A stretch of DNA of 64,000 nt from Atlantibacter subterraneus. Lineage in GTDB: Bacteria > Pseudomonadota > Gammaproteobacteria > Enterobacterales > Enterobacteriaceae. The stretch covers positions 396,315-460,314 of the forward strand of contig NZ_VLPS01000008.1 in the NCBI RefSeq assembly GCF_007570865.1, written 5' to 3'. A program made the position numbers and the translations under genes. Below the pieces are notes generated by a model, which ran no database searches, was not told where the DNA came from, and was given only the letters and a program-made list of their open reading frames with translations. Below are positions 35,864 to 50,509 of this stretch, in pieces (within the stretch, counting starts at the first letter, position 1; every line of letters starts with the position of its first letter).

Positions 35864-35977
35864 AGTTTTGTTTCCTGATAATGGCGGTATGCCATAGGTT
35901 GTCAGTCGACCTTTGTTGCTCTTTTCGAGCGCCCCGAGCCTTGTAGAGAGTGGGGTTATTTTTGTGGTACTGCTTTC

Positions 35978-36009
35978 GGGGTGGAGAAATTATGATTTCC
36001 TCTCACCCC
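35978..36009 (-). other. Hairpin in the glmU-glmS spacer
   Basis: GGGGTGGAGAAAT pairs with ATTTCCTCTCACCCC around a TATG loop, with a 2-base bulge, just after the glmU stop. In E. coli RNase E cuts glmUS mRNA at the glmU stop, and GlmZ acts on the glmS leader. This structure lies between those two points. Confidence 0.5.
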
Positions 36010-36033
36010 AGCCTCGCCTCACGGCAAGGATAA

Positions 36034-37404
36034 TTATTTTTTCTTCACCGGACGCTGCCAGCCCTGAATATGGGTCTGTTTCACGCGGCTGATGACTAAT
36101 TCATTTTCTTCAACATTACGGGTAACCGTGGTGCCCGCGCCGATCGTCACGCCACGCGCCACGGTCACCGGGGCCACCAGCTGCGTGTCGGAACCGACAA
36201 ACACATCGTCGCCAATAATGGTTTTATGCTTATTTGCGCCATCGTAATTACAGGTAATGGTGCCCGCGCCGATATTCACGTTCGCGCCGATATCGGCATC
36301 GCCCAAATAGGAAAGATGGCCCGCTTTGGACCCTTTACCGAGACGCGCTTTTTTCATTTCTACAAAATTACCGACGTGCGCGCCTTCTTCAAGTTCCGCG
36401 CCCGGGCGCAAACGCGCAAACGGACCGATGGTGCAGGCCGCCTCAAGACGCGAATCTTCTACTACAGAGTAGGCGCTGATTTCACAGTCATCGCCAATCA
36501 CACTGTTTTTTATTACACAGCCAGCGGCGATTTTTACCCGGTTGCCGAGGGTGACGTTGCCTTCGATGATCACATTGGTATCAATTTCGACGTCACGCCC
36601 GTGGGTTAACTCGCCGCGCAGATCGAAACGCGCCGGATCGCGCAGCATCACGCCCGCCAGCAGCAGTTTTTCCGCCTGCTCGGACTGATAGACCCGCTCC
36701 AGGCGTGCCAGCTGTAGACGGTTATTTACCCCTTCCACTTCGCTTAAGCGCTCGGGATGCACGGCGGCGATTTCGCGCCCTTCCTGCCAGGCGAGGGCGA
36801 TAATATCAGTGATGTAATACTCACCCTGGGCGTTGTCGTTAGTGAGCTTCGACAGCCAGCGTTTTAAATCCGCGCCGTTGGCAATCAAAATACCGGTATT
36901 GATTTCATTAATCTGACGCTGTTCGTCGCTGGCGTCTTTATGCTCAACAATGCCCGTCACCTGGCCGTTTTCACGGGTGATGCGGCCATAGCCGGTGGGG
37001 TCGTCAAGTTTAACCGTCAGTAAGCCAATACCGCCTTGCGGTTTGGCATCCCGCAGCCGCGCCAGGGTATCGGTGGAGATAAGCGGTACGTCGCCGTAAA
37101 GCATCAGAATATCTTCGTCATCCGCGAAGAACGGCGCGGCCTGCTGCATGGCATGGCCGGTGCCTAACTGCTCGGCCTGCAATACCCAGTTTACGGCGTC
37201 ATTATTCAGGGTCTGTTTTAGCAGATCGCCACCGTGGCCGTACACCAGATGCACCCGCTGGGCACCGACTTTTGTCGCCGCATCAATCACATGCTGCACC
37301 ATCGGCTTGCCGGCAAGCGTGTGCAACACTTTTGGAAGATCGGAATACATGCGGGTGCCTTTGCCTGCGGCAAGGATAACCACGCTCATCACACTGTTCG
37401 CCAT
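36034..37404 (-). CDS. glmU: Bifunctional UDP-GlcNAc pyrophosphorylase/GlcN-1-P acetyltransferase GlmU
   Basis: A 456-residue enzyme that acetylates glucosamine-1-phosphate and then couples it to UTP. The N-terminal pyrophosphorylase has the signature LAAGKGTRM at residues 11-19. The C-terminal left-handed beta-helix shows hexapeptide repeats (for example [21 protein letters not shown]). It is first in the glmU-glmS operon and supplies the precursor for peptidoglycan and lipopolysaccharide. Confidence 0.98.
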   Translation of the reverse strand: MANSVMSVVILAAGKGTRMYSDLPKVLHTLAGKPMVQHVIDAATKVGAQRVHLVYGHGGDLLKQTLNNDAVNWVLQAEQLGTGHAMQQAAPFFADDEDILMLYGDVPLISTDTLARLRDAKPQGGIGLLTVKLDDPTGYGRITRENGQVTGIVEHKDASDEQRQINEINTGILIANGADLKRWLSKLTNDNAQGEYYITDIIALAWQEGREIAAVHPERLSEVEGVNNRLQLARLERVYQSEQAEKLLLAGVMLRDPARFDLRGELTHGRDVEIDTNVIIEGNVTLGNRVKIAAGCVIKNSVIGDDCEISAYSVVEDSRLEAACTIGPFARLRPGAELEEGAHVGNFVEMKKARLGKGSKAGHLSYLGDADIGANVNIGAGTITCNYDGANKHKTIIGDDVFVGSDTQLVAPVTVARGVTIGAGTTVTRNVEENELVISRVKQTHIQGWQRPVKKK

Positions 37405-37786
37405 ACGCGTCCTGTCTCTATAAAGTGAGTGAAGTAAAACGATTTACGTTTGAAAATTCTACATATTTTTCGCGGTAAAATGGATTGACGATATATTACT
37501 CGCTCAGGGTGAATATTGCTTTCCCGGACGGTTGCTTAATGTGTCCGATCGGGTTTTCTGGACATTTTTACGCGACGATTTCATTGCCATAAGGGTAATT
37601 CAACACTTAGTTTTTATAAAAAATTATCTGGGAAAATGACGTTGTCGCTTTGCAAAGCAAAGCGGGTTCAACGCGAATGATTATCCCGTTGGTTTTACTG
37701 TAAATGGCAATCACAGGAAGGAAACCACCCGAACAGGTGATAATGACGCGACGATCGAGAATGTGAATATCTTCCCGATATCGGGC
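37405..37786 (-). promoter_or_regulatory. glmUS upstream region
   Basis: About 380 bases without a gene lie between glmU and the atp terminator. In E. coli this region carries the glmU promoters and two NagC sites. An imperfect AT-rich dyad (ATTTTTCGCGGTAAAAT near 37466) and a second AT-rich stretch near 37610-37630 are candidates, but I cannot confirm NagC sites by eye. No other structure is evident. Confidence 0.4.
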
Positions 37787-37819
37787 AAAAAAAAATGCCA
37801 GTCATCAGACTGGCATTTT
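37787..37819 (-). terminator. Terminator of the atp operon
   Basis: AAAATGCCAGTC/GACTGGCATTTT is a perfect 12-bp stem with an ATCA loop, followed on the minus strand by a long T run. Confidence 0.93.
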
Positions 37820-37835
37820 ATCTTTCAAGCCGGTG

Positions 37836-38255
37836 TTACATCGCTTTTTTGGTTAACTCGATAACGCGCAGTTTGGCAATCGCTTTAGCCAGTTCAGCAG
37901 AAGCCTGAGCGTAATCCACGTCGCCGTGAGAGTTACGAATATGCTCTTCTGCCTTACGCTTCGCTTCCAGGGCTCGCGCTTCGTCGAGATCCTGACCGCG
38001 AATCGCGGTATCTGCCAGCACAGTCACGTTGCCCGGTTGCACTTCAAGAATGCCGCCAGAGAGATAAATAAACTCTTCATGACCGTGCTGCTTCACGATG
38101 CGGATCATACCAGGCTTAATGGCGGTGAGCAGCGGAGCGTGGCCCGGGTAAATCCCCAGTTCACCTTCACTACCCGTAACCTGGATTTTTTCCACCAGCC
38201 CTGTGAACATTTGCTGTTCAGCGCTGACGACATCCAGGTGGTAAGTCATTGCCAT
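37836..38255 (-). CDS. atpC: ATP synthase epsilon subunit
   Basis: A 139-residue subunit of the F1 central stalk with an N-terminal beta-sandwich (about 1-85) and a C-terminal helical hairpin that can inhibit ATP hydrolysis. Its length matches E. coli. It is the last gene of atpIBEFHAGDC and is followed by the operon terminator. Confidence 0.97.
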   Translation of the reverse strand: MAMTYHLDVVSAEQQMFTGLVEKIQVTGSEGELGIYPGHAPLLTAIKPGMIRIVKQHGHEEFIYLSGGILEVQPGNVTVLADTAIRGQDLDEARALEAKRKAEEHIRNSHGDVDYAQASAELAKAIAKLRVIELTKKAM

Positions 38256-38275
38256 ATCACCCTCCGATTAAGGCG

Positions 38276-40548
<2,273 letters not shown>

Positions 40549-40598
40549 GAGCTTCTCCTCAATGCCTTGCGGCCTGCCCTAAGACAAGCCGCCAGACG

Positions 40599-42140
40599 TT
40601 ACCAGGACTGGGTTGCTTTGAAAGAGTCGAGGATGCCTTTCAGCTTGCCTTCGATCTCATCGTTATAGCCACCGGTCTGGTTGATTTCTTGCATCAGCGG
40701 AGCGTGATCACGGTCGACGTAAGCCAGCAGAGCGGCTTCGAAGCTACCGATTTTCGCCAGTTCCACATCTTCGAGGTAACCGCGTTCTGCCGCGAACAGC
40801 ACCAGAGCCTGCTGCGCAACGGACATCGGCGCATACTGTTTCTGTTTCAGAAGCTCGGTCACTTTCTGACCGTGGCTCAGCTGCTTACGGGTTGCATCAT
40901 CAAGGTCGGATGCAAACTGGGAGAACGCTGCCAGTTCACGGTACTGCGCCAGCGCGGTACGAATACCACCGGACAGTTTCTTGATGATTTTGGTCTGCGC
41001 TGCGCCACCTACACGAGATACGGAAATACCCGGGTTAACCGCCGGACGAATACCGGAGTTGAACAGGTTGGTTTCCAGGAAGATCTGACCATCGGTAATG
41101 GAGATTACGTTGGTCGGAACGAACGCAGAAACGTCACCCGCCTGGGTTTCGATAATCGGCAGTGCAGTCAGTGAACCGGTTTGACCTTTGACTTCACCTT
41201 TGGTGAAGGCTTCAACGTATTCCGCGTTAACGCGGGATGCACGCTCCAGCAGACGAGAGTGGAGATAGAATACGTCGCCCGGGAATGCTTCACGTCCTGG
41301 CGGACGGCGCAGCAGCAGGGAGATCTGACGGTAAGCAACAGCCTGTTTGGACAGGTCATCATAAATGATCAGCGCATCTTCGCCGCGGTCGCGGAAGTAT
41401 TCGCCCATTGCGCAACCGGCGTACGGTGCCAGGTATTGCAGTGCAGCGGATTCAGACGCGGTTGCTACCACCACGATGGTGTTAGACAGCGCGCCATGCT
41501 CTTCCAGCTTACGCACCACGTTGGCGATAGTGGACGCTTTCTGTCCGATCGCAACGTAAACGCATTTGATGCCGGAATCACGCTGGTTGATGATGGCGTC
41601 GATAGCCAGCGCGGTTTTACCGGTCTGACGGTCACCGATGATCAGTTCACGCTGACCACGACCGATTGGGATCATGGCGTCAACGGACTTATAACCGGTC
41701 TGTACAGGCTGGTCTACGGATTGACGTTCGATAACGCCCGGTGCAATCGCTTCAACGGCGGAGAAGCCGTCGTGCTCAACCGGACCTTTACCGTCGATAG
41801 GCGCACCCAGGGTGTTCACCACACGACCCAGCAGGCCACGGCCAACCGGAACTTCAAGAATACGGCCAGTACACTTCACCTTCATGCCTTCGGCGAGGTC
41901 AGCGTACGGACCCATCACTACCGCACCCACAGAGTCGCGCTCGAGGTTCAGTGCGATAGCGTAACGGTTACCCGGCAGGGAGATCATCTCGCCCTGCATC
42001 ACATCGGCCAGGCCGTGGATACGGATAACACCGTCACTTACAGAAACAATAGTACCTTCGTTGTGAGCTTCACTCACAACACTGAACTGAGCAATGCGCT
42101 GCTTGATCAGTTCGCTGATTTCGGTGGAATTCAGTTGCAT
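40599..42140 (-). CDS. atpA: ATP synthase alpha subunit
   Basis: The 513-residue non-catalytic nucleotide-binding subunit of F1. The beta-barrel start [16 protein letters not shown], Walker A GDRQTGKT near residues 169-176, and the conserved [27 protein letters not shown] segment are present. It is 12 bases after atpH. Confidence 0.98.
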   Translation of the reverse strand: MQLNSTEISELIKQRIAQFSVVSEAHNEGTIVSVSDGVIRIHGLADVMQGEMISLPGNRYAIALNLERDSVGAVVMGPYADLAEGMKVKCTGRILEVPVGRGLLGRVVNTLGAPIDGKGPVEHDGFSAVEAIAPGVIERQSVDQPVQTGYKSVDAMIPIGRGQRELIIGDRQTGKTALAIDAIINQRDSGIKCVYVAIGQKASTIANVVRKLEEHGALSNTIVVVATASESAALQYLAPYAGCAMGEYFRDRGEDALIIYDDLSKQAVAYRQISLLLRRPPGREAFPGDVFYLHSRLLERASRVNAEYVEAFTKGEVKGQTGSLTALPIIETQAGDVSAFVPTNVISITDGQIFLETNLFNSGIRPAVNPGISVSRVGGAAQTKIIKKLSGGIRTALAQYRELAAFSQFASDLDDATRKQLSHGQKVTELLKQKQYAPMSVAQQALVLFAAERGYLEDVELAKIGSFEAALLAYVDRDHAPLMQEINQTGGYNDEIEGKLKGILDSFKATQSW

Positions 42141-42152
42141 GCTCCAGTCCCC

Positions 42153-42686
42153 TTAAGACTGCAAGACGTCTGCAAGGCGTTCAAGACGGCCGCGTACGCT
42201 GCCATCAATGACCATATCACCCGCTCGGATGATTACGCCTGCCACTACAGACTTATCGATTTTGCAATTCAGCTTCACTTTGCGTGACAGACGTTTTTCC
42301 ATCGCGACGCTGATTTTCTCGAGCTGTTCTTCGCTAAGCGCATTAGCGGAAGTGACTTCCACTTCAACGGTGGCCTCGCGGGCCTCACGTAAACGAATGA
42401 ATTGCTCAAGAACATCAGGGAGAACCTTCAAACGCCCGTTATCAGCCATCACCTTAATCAGGTTCTGGCCGTGAGCGTCGAGCTGGTCACCACATACTGC
42501 GATAAACGACTCAGCGAGCGTTTCCGGCGCCAGCGCGCCAGAGAGAAGCTCTGCCATTTGTTCGTTTTTAGTCACCTCAGCGGCAAACGCCAGCATGTCC
42601 TGCCAACGGTCTACGCTTTGGTTTTCGACGGCAAAGTCAAAAGCTGCTTTGGCGTAGGGGCGAGCTACCGTTACAAATTCAGACAT
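42153..42686 (-). CDS. atpH: ATP synthase delta subunit
   Basis: The 177-residue peripheral-stalk protein linking F1 to the b subunits. An N-terminal six-helix domain ([16 protein letters not shown] start) and the C-terminal segment [29 protein letters not shown] are typical. It lies 14 bases after atpF. Confidence 0.97.
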   Translation of the reverse strand: MSEFVTVARPYAKAAFDFAVENQSVDRWQDMLAFAAEVTKNEQMAELLSGALAPETLAESFIAVCGDQLDAHGQNLIKVMADNGRLKVLPDVLEQFIRLREAREATVEVEVTSANALSEEQLEKISVAMEKRLSRKVKLNCKIDKSVVAGVIIRAGDMVIDGSVRGRLERLADVLQS

Positions 42687-42700
42687 CAGCCCCTCCCTCC

Positions 42701-43171
42701 TTACAGTTCAGCGACAAGTTTATCCACGATGTCGCTGTTAGCAGCTTCATCCACGGAACGTTCGATGATCTTCTCGGCGCCAGCAACGGCCAGCATAGCC
42801 ACCTGCTTACGCAGTTCTTCGCGAGCGCGTTTACGCTCAGCGTCGATTTCTGCCTGAGCCTGCGCCACGATTTTGGTACGTTCCTGTTCGGCTTCCGCTT
42901 TCGCTTCGTCCAGGATCTGCGCGCGGCGTTTGTTCGCCTGCTCGATGATTACCTGAGCTTCAGCTTTCGCTTTTTTCAGCTGGTCGGTCGCATTGGCCTG
43001 TGCAAGGTCCAAATCCTTTTTAGCTCGTTCCGCAGAAGCAAGACCGTCAGCAATTTCTTTTTGACGTTTTTCGATGGCAGCCATAATTGGCGGCCATACG
43101 TACTTCATGCAGAACAGAACGAACAGGACAAACGCGATGGCCTGGCCGAGGATTGTTGCGTTAAGATTCAC
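42701..43171 (-). CDS. atpF: ATP synthase F0 subunit b
   Basis: A 156-residue stator subunit with one N-terminal membrane helix (about residues 4-25) and a long charged coiled coil rich in E, K, A and R that dimerises and reaches F1. Its length equals E. coli. A 69-base spacer separates it from atpE. Confidence 0.97.
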   Translation of the reverse strand: MNLNATILGQAIAFVLFVLFCMKYVWPPIMAAIEKRQKEIADGLASAERAKKDLDLAQANATDQLKKAKAEAQVIIEQANKRRAQILDEAKAEAEQERTKIVAQAQAEIDAERKRAREELRKQVAMLAVAGAEKIIERSVDEAANSDIVDKLVAEL

Positions 43172-43217
43172 AGCACAATGCCTCTTATCTAGTTAACGTT
43201 CTGATATTGCTTATTTA

Positions 43218-43498
<281 letters not shown>

Positions 43499-43528
43499 TC
43501 AGTTAAAACGCAGTAGTGTTGTGTAAAA

Positions 43529-44736
<1,208 letters not shown>

Positions 44737-44824
44737 CACGTTTACTCCTGCTCCCTAAGAGGTATGTCGCGTGTCGTATAAAACGTTCTTTAAGGCTCAG
44801 AGTCAAGCAGCAAAAAGCGGTCAA

Positions 44825-44852
44825 ATTATACGGTGCGGCCTCGTGATTTCAA
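44825..44852 (-). promoter_or_regulatory. atp operon promoter
   Basis: On the minus strand TTGAAA (44847-44852) and TATAAT (44825-44830) are 16 bases apart, about 90 bases before atpI. A second, weaker TTGACT lies closer to the gene. Confidence 0.75.
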
Positions 44853-45260
44853 ACAATAAGTAGCGAAAAGGTGAATAAATGTTTAAATAAATTTCGGCAC
44901 GCGCATTTTTAAACTTTTCATTAAACGCGCTATGTTCGCTAAAAAAGCGGAATATCCGCAAAGACCTTGTTCTAAAGCGTGCAGGAGATCACACAATAAA
45001 CAATTAAACCAACAAATATTCTGTATCAGAGTTGAAACCCGAAAATGCATCTTATTGAAAATTAATAGTATTAGTCGGGAGTTTTTTAAAATCAGTCCAT
45101 ACACCATCAAAACCTTTCATTGACATATCAACCGAAGTTTTAACAACCCCGAATGCGCCATCAGAAGGATTTTTAGCAGGCTGATATTTTCAGGGTTGAT
45201 TATTTTAAAACGGTTTTAACCGTCTCTCCCCTGCCCTGCTCAGTACCCTGGTAAAAAAAG
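44853..45260. other. Gene-free AT-rich stretch between rsmG and atpI
   Basis: Most of the 612-base rsmG-atpI spacer lacks any recognisable gene. It is clearly more AT-rich than its neighbours. The only local structure I see is a short dyad, ACGGTT-TT-AACCGT, near 45213. Short frames on both strands have no family resemblance. The promoter at 44825-44852 serves atpI. Confidence 0.6.
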
Positions 45261-45270
45261 GGTTAAATTT

Positions 45271-45297
45271 CCTGTCATTCATCATCCGAATGACAGG
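45271..45297 (-). terminator. Hairpin downstream of rsmG
   Basis: CCTGTCATTC/GAATGACAGG is a perfect 10-bp stem with a 7-base loop. On the minus strand the run of seven Ts comes only about 12 bases later, so it may be a terminator or a 3'-end stabiliser. Confidence 0.6.
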
Positions 45298-45348
45298 CGG
45301 CGTTTAACAATTTCCCGATCGCACTTTTTCTACTATTTTTTACAATTC

Positions 45349-45972
45349 TTAAAATTTGTTTGGCTTAATCATAACCAAATGGCGTTCGCCTTCAAGCCCC
45401 GGCACGTTCAGCGCCACGACCTTTTCCACCTCAAACCCTGCCGGCAGCGCCGCGATTTCATCATCGGGACGCACGCCTTTCAGCGCATAAAAGCGCCCCT
45501 GCGGCGCAGGCAGATGCTGGCACCAGTTCACCATGTCGGTCAGCGAGGCAAACGCGCGGCTGATCACGCCGTCAAACGGCGGTTCCGCCGGGAATTCTTC
45601 AACGCGGTTCTGTACCGGCGCGATATTCTCCAGCTTCAGCTCATGCTGCACCTGACGCAAAAAGCGTACGCGTTTTCCCAGGCTGTCCAGCAGCGTGAAA
45701 TGCCTGTCAGGGCAGACGATCGACAGCGGGATGCCAGGCAGGCCAGGTCCGGTGCCCACATCGATAAACCGCTCGCCTTCCAGGTGCGGGGCAACCACGA
45801 TGCTGTCGAGAATATGGCGCACCAGCATCTGTGCCGGATCGCGTACGGATGTCAGATTATAGGCTTTGTTCCACTTATCCAGCATGCCGACATAGGCCAG
45901 CAACTGCTGTTTTTGATGGTCGGTCAGCGTGATGGCGGCGGCGTCCAGCAGACGCGTTAATTTATTCAGCAC
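45349..45972 (-). CDS. rsmG: 16S rRNA (guanine527-N7)-methyltransferase RsmG
   Basis: A 207-residue SAM-dependent methyltransferase (GidB) that modifies G527 of 16S rRNA. The SAM loop is [18 protein letters not shown] start it with GTG at 45972 ([10 protein letters not shown]), which matches E. coli in register and length; an ATG at 45984 would add four residues, and neither has a strong Shine-Dalgarno. It follows mnmG, with a hairpin in the spacer. Confidence 0.92.
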   Translation of the reverse strand: MLNKLTRLLDAAAITLTDHQKQQLLAYVGMLDKWNKAYNLTSVRDPAQMLVRHILDSIVVAPHLEGERFIDVGTGPGLPGIPLSIVCPDRHFTLLDSLGKRVRFLRQVQHELKLENIAPVQNRVEEFPAEPPFDGVISRAFASLTDMVNWCQHLPAPQGRFYALKGVRPDDEIAALPAGFEVEKVVALNVPGLEGERHLVMIKPNKF

Positions 45973-45989
45973 AACGATATCCATGAAAA

Positions 45990-46010
45990 GGGCCAGCATA
46001 AGGCTGGCCC
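45990..46010 (-). other. Hairpin between mnmG and rsmG
   Basis: GGGCCAGC/GCTGGCCC is a perfect 8-bp stem with a 5-base loop, followed on the minus strand by CTTTTC. It probably attenuates rsmG transcription from the mnmG promoter. Confidence 0.6.
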
Positions 46011-46025
46011 GAATTTAACGTCCGG

Positions 46026-47915
46026 TTACGCGCTGCGGCGCAGTAAACCCTGTTTTTTGAGCCATACCAGCAAAATGGAGATGGCGGCAGGCGTGATGCC
46101 TGAAATACGCGACGCCTGTCCAATGGAAGACGGTTTGTGATCGTTGAGTTTGGCGATCACTTCGTTCGACAGGCCGGAAACCTGGCGGTAATCCAGGGTC
46201 GCGGGCAGCAGCGTGTTTTCATTGCGCTGCTGTTTCTCGATCTCGTCCTGCTGGCGGGCGATGTACCCTTCGTATTTGACCTGGATTTCCACCTGCTCAG
46301 CGGCCTGGGCATCATCAAGACCCGGGGCGAACGGGGTCAGATTGACCAACTGCTGGTACGTCATTTCCGGGCGGCGCAGCAGATCTTCGCCGCTGGCTTC
46401 GCGGGATAACGGCGAGGCCAGCTGGGCGTTGACGTCCTGTACGCCTTCAGACGACGGTGCCATCCAGATACCGCGCAGGCGCTGGCGTTCCAGTTCGATG
46501 TTTTCGCGCTTCTGGTTGAAGCGCGCCCAACGGGCGTCATCCACCAGGCCCAGCTCGCGGCCCGCTTCGGTCAGTCGCAGATCGGCGTTGTCTTCACGCA
46601 GCATCAGGCGATATTCGGCGCGGGAGGTAAACATGCGGTACGGTTCTTTGGTGCCAAGGGTGCACAGATCGTCCACCAGCACCCCGAGGTAAGCCTGATC
46701 GCGGCGCGGCGCCCAGCCCTCTTTCTCGGCAGAGAAGCGACCCGCGTTCAGGCCAGCCAGCAGCCCCTGCGCCGCGGCTTCTTCGTAGCCGGTGGTGCCG
46801 TTGATTTGTCCGGCAAAGAACAGGCCCTGGATATATTTGCTTTCCAGCGTCGGTTTCAAATCGCGTGGGTCAAAGAAATCATACTCAATGGCGTAACCCG
46901 GACGGACAATTTTGGCGTTCTCCATCCCCTGCATTGAGCGCACGATTTGCATCTGCACATCAAACGGCAGGCTGGTGGAAATCCCGTTCGGATAAATTTC
47001 GTTCGACGTGAGGCCTTCCGGCTCAAGGAAGATCTGATGCTGGTTGCGATCGGCAAAGCGCATCACTTTATCTTCGATGGACGGGCAGTAGCGCGGGCCG
47101 ATGCCTTCGATCACCCCGGCATACATCGGGCTGCGATCGAGGTTCGAGCGGATCACGTCATGGGTTTTTTCGTTGGTGTAGGTGATATAGCACGGCACCT
47201 GCTGCGGATGCTGGCTGACGTCGCCCATAAACGAGAATACCGGCAGCGGCGTATCGCCATGCTGCTGCGCCAGCCCGCTAAAATCGATGGTGCGGGCGTC
47301 AATGCGCGGCGGCGTACCGGTTTTCAGGCGGTTCACGCGCAGCGGCAGTTCACGCAGACGGCGCGACAGAGAAATCGACGGCGGATCGCCTGCACGGCCA
47401 CCGCTGTAGTTATCCAGCCCGATGTGGATCTTGCCGTCCAGGAAAGTCCCGACGGTTAACACCACCGCTTTGGCGCGGAACTTGAGGCCCATCTGGGTCA
47501 CTGCGCCGACGACGCGATCGTTTTCCACAATCAGATCTTCCACCGCTTGCTGGAAGATCATCAGATTCGGTTGGTTTTCCAGCGCGGTACGCACCGCCTG
47601 GCGATACAGCACGCGATCCGCCTGGGCGCGAGTGGCGCGAACGGCCGGGCCTTTACTGGCGTTTAGTATCCTAAACTGAATACCGGCTTTGTCGATCGCG
47701 GTCGCCATCAGGCCACCGAGGGCATCCACTTCCTTAACCAAATGTCCTTTACCAATACCGCCGATCGCCGGGTTGCAGCTCATCTGCCCCAGCGTGTCGA
47801 TATTGTGTGTCAAAAGTAGGGTCTGTTGACCCATACGGGCTGCGGCCATCGCGGCCTCAGTACCTGCATGACCCCCGCCAATGATGATGACGTCGAAAGG
47901 ATCCGGATAAAACAT
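46026..47915 (-). CDS. mnmG: tRNA uridine-5-carboxymethylaminomethyl modification enzyme MnmG
   Basis: A 629-residue FAD protein (GidA) that partners MnmE in modifying wobble U34. The FAD loop is GGGHAG at residues 13-18, and the conserved KTGTPPR and C-terminal helical regions are present. Its length equals E. coli. Its 5' end abuts oriC, and its transcription away from the origin is known to aid initiation in E. coli. Confidence 0.98.
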   Translation of the reverse strand: MFYPDPFDVIIIGGGHAGTEAAMAAARMGQQTLLLTHNIDTLGQMSCNPAIGGIGKGHLVKEVDALGGLMATAIDKAGIQFRILNASKGPAVRATRAQADRVLYRQAVRTALENQPNLMIFQQAVEDLIVENDRVVGAVTQMGLKFRAKAVVLTVGTFLDGKIHIGLDNYSGGRAGDPPSISLSRRLRELPLRVNRLKTGTPPRIDARTIDFSGLAQQHGDTPLPVFSFMGDVSQHPQQVPCYITYTNEKTHDVIRSNLDRSPMYAGVIEGIGPRYCPSIEDKVMRFADRNQHQIFLEPEGLTSNEIYPNGISTSLPFDVQMQIVRSMQGMENAKIVRPGYAIEYDFFDPRDLKPTLESKYIQGLFFAGQINGTTGYEEAAAQGLLAGLNAGRFSAEKEGWAPRRDQAYLGVLVDDLCTLGTKEPYRMFTSRAEYRLMLREDNADLRLTEAGRELGLVDDARWARFNQKRENIELERQRLRGIWMAPSSEGVQDVNAQLASPLSREASGEDLLRRPEMTYQQLVNLTPFAPGLDDAQAAEQVEIQVKYEGYIARQQDEIEKQQRNENTLLPATLDYRQVSGLSNEVIAKLNDHKPSSIGQASRISGITPAAISILLVWLKKQGLLRRSA

Positions 47916-47989
47916 GGTGGATAAACCTCGTGGTGTGGCAAATGGGTTTTCGATCCCGGGGCGTGGATTCTACTCAAGTTTAGCCTTTC

Positions 47990-48290
47990 GAGAAAGCGTC
48001 AGGATCGTTGGTATTTAAAAGAAGATCTTTTTATTTAGAGATCTGTTTTATTGTGATCTCTTATTAGGATCGCCGATATCTGTGGATAACTGACGATCGC
48101 CAATCAAGATCAATGCATTACGTGGGATCATTAGCTGTGAACGATCGGTGATCCCACGCGGTATTAGCTGGGTGCAGAATGGCTATTTATACACAGGGCA
48201 AGAAAGCCCCGAAGGTTATACTTTGGATAACTACCGGTTGATCCAAGCTTATAAGCAGACTTATCCACATTCAACCGGCGATCTTTTCAG
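47990..48290. other. oriC: Chromosomal replication origin oriC
   Basis: The mnmG-mioC spacer contains the full enterobacterial origin. DnaA boxes: R1 TGTGGATAA (48081-48089), R2 TTATACACA (48187-48195), R3 TTTGGATAA (48222-48230), R4 TTATCCACA (48261-48269). An IHF-like GATCAATGCATTA lies at 48108-48120, one base off consensus, between R1 and R2 as in E. coli. About a dozen GATC sites between 48003 and 48283 are Dam/SeqA targets. Bidirectional replication should start here. Confidence 0.96.
48024..48067. other. DNA unwinding element of oriC (three 13-mers)
   Basis: Three AT-rich 13-mers each begin with GATCT: L GATCTTTTTATTT (48024-48036), M GATCTGTTTTATT (48040-48052), R GATCTCTTATTAG (48055-48067). 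The R copy equals the E. coli version and the others differ by one or two bases. Confidence 0.95.
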
Positions 48291-48293
48291 CAA

Positions 48294-48734
48294 TTAGAGT
48301 AAATTTTTCCAGGATCCCAGCCAAATTTCAGCCGGATCTTCCGGAATTTCATGATCGTGAACGTTGATCTTCAGCAGATCGCCAATACGTTTGGCCCCAC
48401 ATTCAGTCAGCAGCGTGTCGATTTTATCAATCGCTCCGCAAAAGGTGTCGTACTCACGGCTGCCGATGCCTACTGCGCCATAACGCACATCACTGAGGTC
48501 AGGCCGCTGTTCCTTTATTGCCGTATAAAAAGGTTCCAGATTATCCGGGACATCGCCTGCACCATGCGTCGAGGTAACAATCAGCCAAACCCCGTCAGCC
48601 CGCAGGTCGTCAAGCATCGGGCCATGTTGGGTGTCGGTGGTGAACCCCGCATCTTCCAGCTTTTCCGCCAGATGTTCGGCAACGTATTCCGCGCTGCCCA
48701 GGGTGCTGCCGCTAATAAGGGTAATCTCTGCCAT
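48294..48734 (-). CDS. mioC: Flavodoxin-like protein MioC
   Basis: A 146-residue FMN-binding flavodoxin implicated in biotin synthase electron transfer. The phosphate-binding loop is SGSTLGSAEYVAE (residues 9-21), and the GIGSREYDTFCGA segment is typical. It is transcribed toward oriC. A DnaA box at 48795-48803 lies in its promoter, as in E. coli, where DnaA represses it and its transcription affects the origin. Confidence 0.95.
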   Translation of the reverse strand: MAEITLISGSTLGSAEYVAEHLAEKLEDAGFTTDTQHGPMLDDLRADGVWLIVTSTHGAGDVPDNLEPFYTAIKEQRPDLSDVRYGAVGIGSREYDTFCGAIDKIDTLLTECGAKRIGDLLKINVHDHEIPEDPAEIWLGSWKNLL

Positions 48735-48794
48735 GATCGTCCACCTTTTTTAAAACGTCGCGTATTGTACGCTGTGAAAGGGTTGGGATCTACC

Positions 48795-48803
48795 TGTGGA
48801 TAA
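48795..48803. promoter_or_regulatory. DnaA box upstream of mioC
   Basis: TGTGGATAA, a perfect DnaA box, lies 61 bases upstream of the mioC start. The rest of the 168-base spacer up to asnC is GATC-rich. Confidence 0.8.
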
Positions 48804-48902
48804 TATGGGTATAGCAGGAAGGAGCCCGATCGCAGACTTTTAGAGAATAGCCCGACGATCGGTAGAATTTATGAATAAAGCCGTTGATAAATAGCGCTAT
48901 TT

Positions 48903-49361
48903 CTACGGTTTGATCGTTCGCATGATCGGGTTTTGCAGCGAAATCAGCGTCTCAGTGGACTGAATTTCATCAATTGTTTGGATCTTATTGATAAGTACCT
49001 GCTGCAACGCATCGATGGATCGGCACATCACTTTAATAAAGATGCTGTAGTGACCGGTGGTGTAATACGCCTCGGTCACCTCGTCCAGGCTTTCCAGCCT
49101 CGCCAGCGCGGAAGGGTAGTCTTTGGCGCTTTTCAGGATGATGCCGATAAAGCAGCACACGTCATAACCCAGCTGCTTCGGGCTGATATCAATACGCGCG
49201 CCGGTGATAATTCCCGCCTGCTTCATCTTCTCCACCCGCACGTGAATAGTCCCCGGACTGACGCCGAATTGTTTCGCCAGTTCGGCATACGCGGTACGTG
49301 CATTAGCCATTAAGGCCTCTAGGATGCCGCGATCCAGATTGTCGATCTGATAATTTTCCAT
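48903..49361 (-). CDS. asnC: Lrp/AsnC-family regulator AsnC
   Basis: A 152-residue feast/famine regulator, the same length as E. coli. The N-terminal helix-turn-helix (about 5-55, AELAKQFGVSPGTIHVRVEKMKQAGII) is followed by the RAM ligand domain (about 70-145), which binds asparagine. It activates the divergent asnA gene when asparagine is scarce. The 152-base asnC-asnA spacer holds the control region. Confidence 0.96.
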   Translation of the reverse strand: MENYQIDNLDRGILEALMANARTAYAELAKQFGVSPGTIHVRVEKMKQAGIITGARIDISPKQLGYDVCCFIGIILKSAKDYPSALARLESLDEVTEAYYTTGHYSIFIKVMCRSIDALQQVLINKIQTIDEIQSTETLISLQNPIMRTIKP

Positions 49362-49513
49362 ATGTTTTCCTTATGGATAATGACGATTCGCCTTCATTAT
49401 GGCGTTTAAATTAGCGAATTAAAAACCGTCTGGCCTTTTTTATTGATGATTATTGAATTGAGTAACCTTTTTATTGCTAAATGTTTGCTATCAGACAGAC
49501 AGGAGTAAACATA

Positions 49514-50506
49514 ATGAAAACGGCTTACATCGCAAAACAGCGTCAGATTAGTTTCGTGAAGTCCCATTTCTCTCGCCAGCTCGAAGAAAAATTGGGCCTG
49601 ATTGAAGTTCAGGCACCGATCCTGAGCCGCATCGGCGACGGGACTCAGGATAACTTATCCGGCTGCGAGAAAGCCGTTCAGGTACGGGTGAAAAACCTGC
49701 CGGACGCGCAGTTTGAAGTGGTGCACTCCCTGGCGAAGTGGAAACGCAAAACCCTCGGCCAGCACGACTTCAGCGCCGGTGAAGGGCTGTACACCCATAT
49801 GAAAGCGCTGCGTCCGGACGAAGATCGTCTGTCGCCTATCCACTCGGTTTACGTGGATCAGTGGGACTGGGAACGTGTGATGGGTGATGGCGAACGTCAT
49901 CTCGGCACCCTGAAGCAGACCGTGGAAGCCATCTGGTCCGCCATGAAAGCCACGGAAACCGCGGTAAGCGAGCAGTTTGGCTTAACGCCGTTCCTGCCGG
50001 AGCAGATCCACTTCGTTCACAGCGAAACCCTGCAACAGCGCTTCCCGGATCTGGATGCCAAAGGCCGTGAGCGCGCCATTGCCAAAGAACTGGGTGCGGT
50101 ATTCCTGATTGGCATCGGCGGCAAACTGGCGGACGGTAAACGTCACGACATCCGCGCACCGGATTATGATGACTGGTCAACGTCCAGCGAAGGCGGTTTT
50201 GCTGGCCTGAACGGCGATATTCTGGTGTGGAACCCGGTGCTGGAAGATGCGTTTGAACTTTCTTCTATGGGCATCCGCGTCGACGCCGATACGCTGAAAC
50301 GCCAGCTGGCGATCACTGGCGATGAAGATCGTCTGGCGCTGGAATGGCACCAGTCGCTGCTCAACGGCGAAATGCCGCAGACCATCGGCGGCGGTATCGG
50401 CCAGTCGCGCCTGACCATGCTGATGCTGCAATTGCCGCATATCGGCCAGGTACAGTGCGGCGTATGGCCAGCCCACGTTCAGGCTGAGGTCAGCGAACTG
50501 CTGTAA
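49514..50506 (+). CDS. asnA: Aspartate-ammonia ligase (asparagine synthetase A)
   Basis: A 330-residue class II synthetase-like enzyme making asparagine from aspartate, ammonia and ATP. The start [24 protein letters not shown] and the active-site segments DQWDWERVM and [23 protein letters not shown] are conserved. The ATG at 49514 follows AGGAG; an upstream in-frame ATG at 49481 lies before that ribosome site and is rejected. Its stop lies 3 bases from the convergent viaA stop. Confidence 0.97.
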   Translation: MKTAYIAKQRQISFVKSHFSRQLEEKLGLIEVQAPILSRIGDGTQDNLSGCEKAVQVRVKNLPDAQFEVVHSLAKWKRKTLGQHDFSAGEGLYTHMKALRPDEDRLSPIHSVYVDQWDWERVMGDGERHLGTLKQTVEAIWSAMKATETAVSEQFGLTPFLPEQIHFVHSETLQQRFPDLDAKGRERAIAKELGAVFLIGIGGKLADGKRHDIRAPDYDDWSTSSEGGFAGLNGDILVWNPVLEDAFELSSMGIRVDADTLKRQLAITGDEDRLALEWHQSLLNGEMPQTIGGGIGQSRLTMLMLQLPHIGQVQCGVWPAHVQAEVSELL

Positions 50507-50509
50507 TGC

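Noticed and set aside
37440..37640. Definite NagC operators for glmUS
   Set aside because: Only loose AT-rich dyads are visible; without a position weight matrix scan the sites cannot be asserted.
41181..42287. 368-codon open frame opposite atpA/atpH
   Set aside because: It crosses two conserved atp genes in antisense, with no family resemblance; long antisense frames are common opposite highly biased genes.
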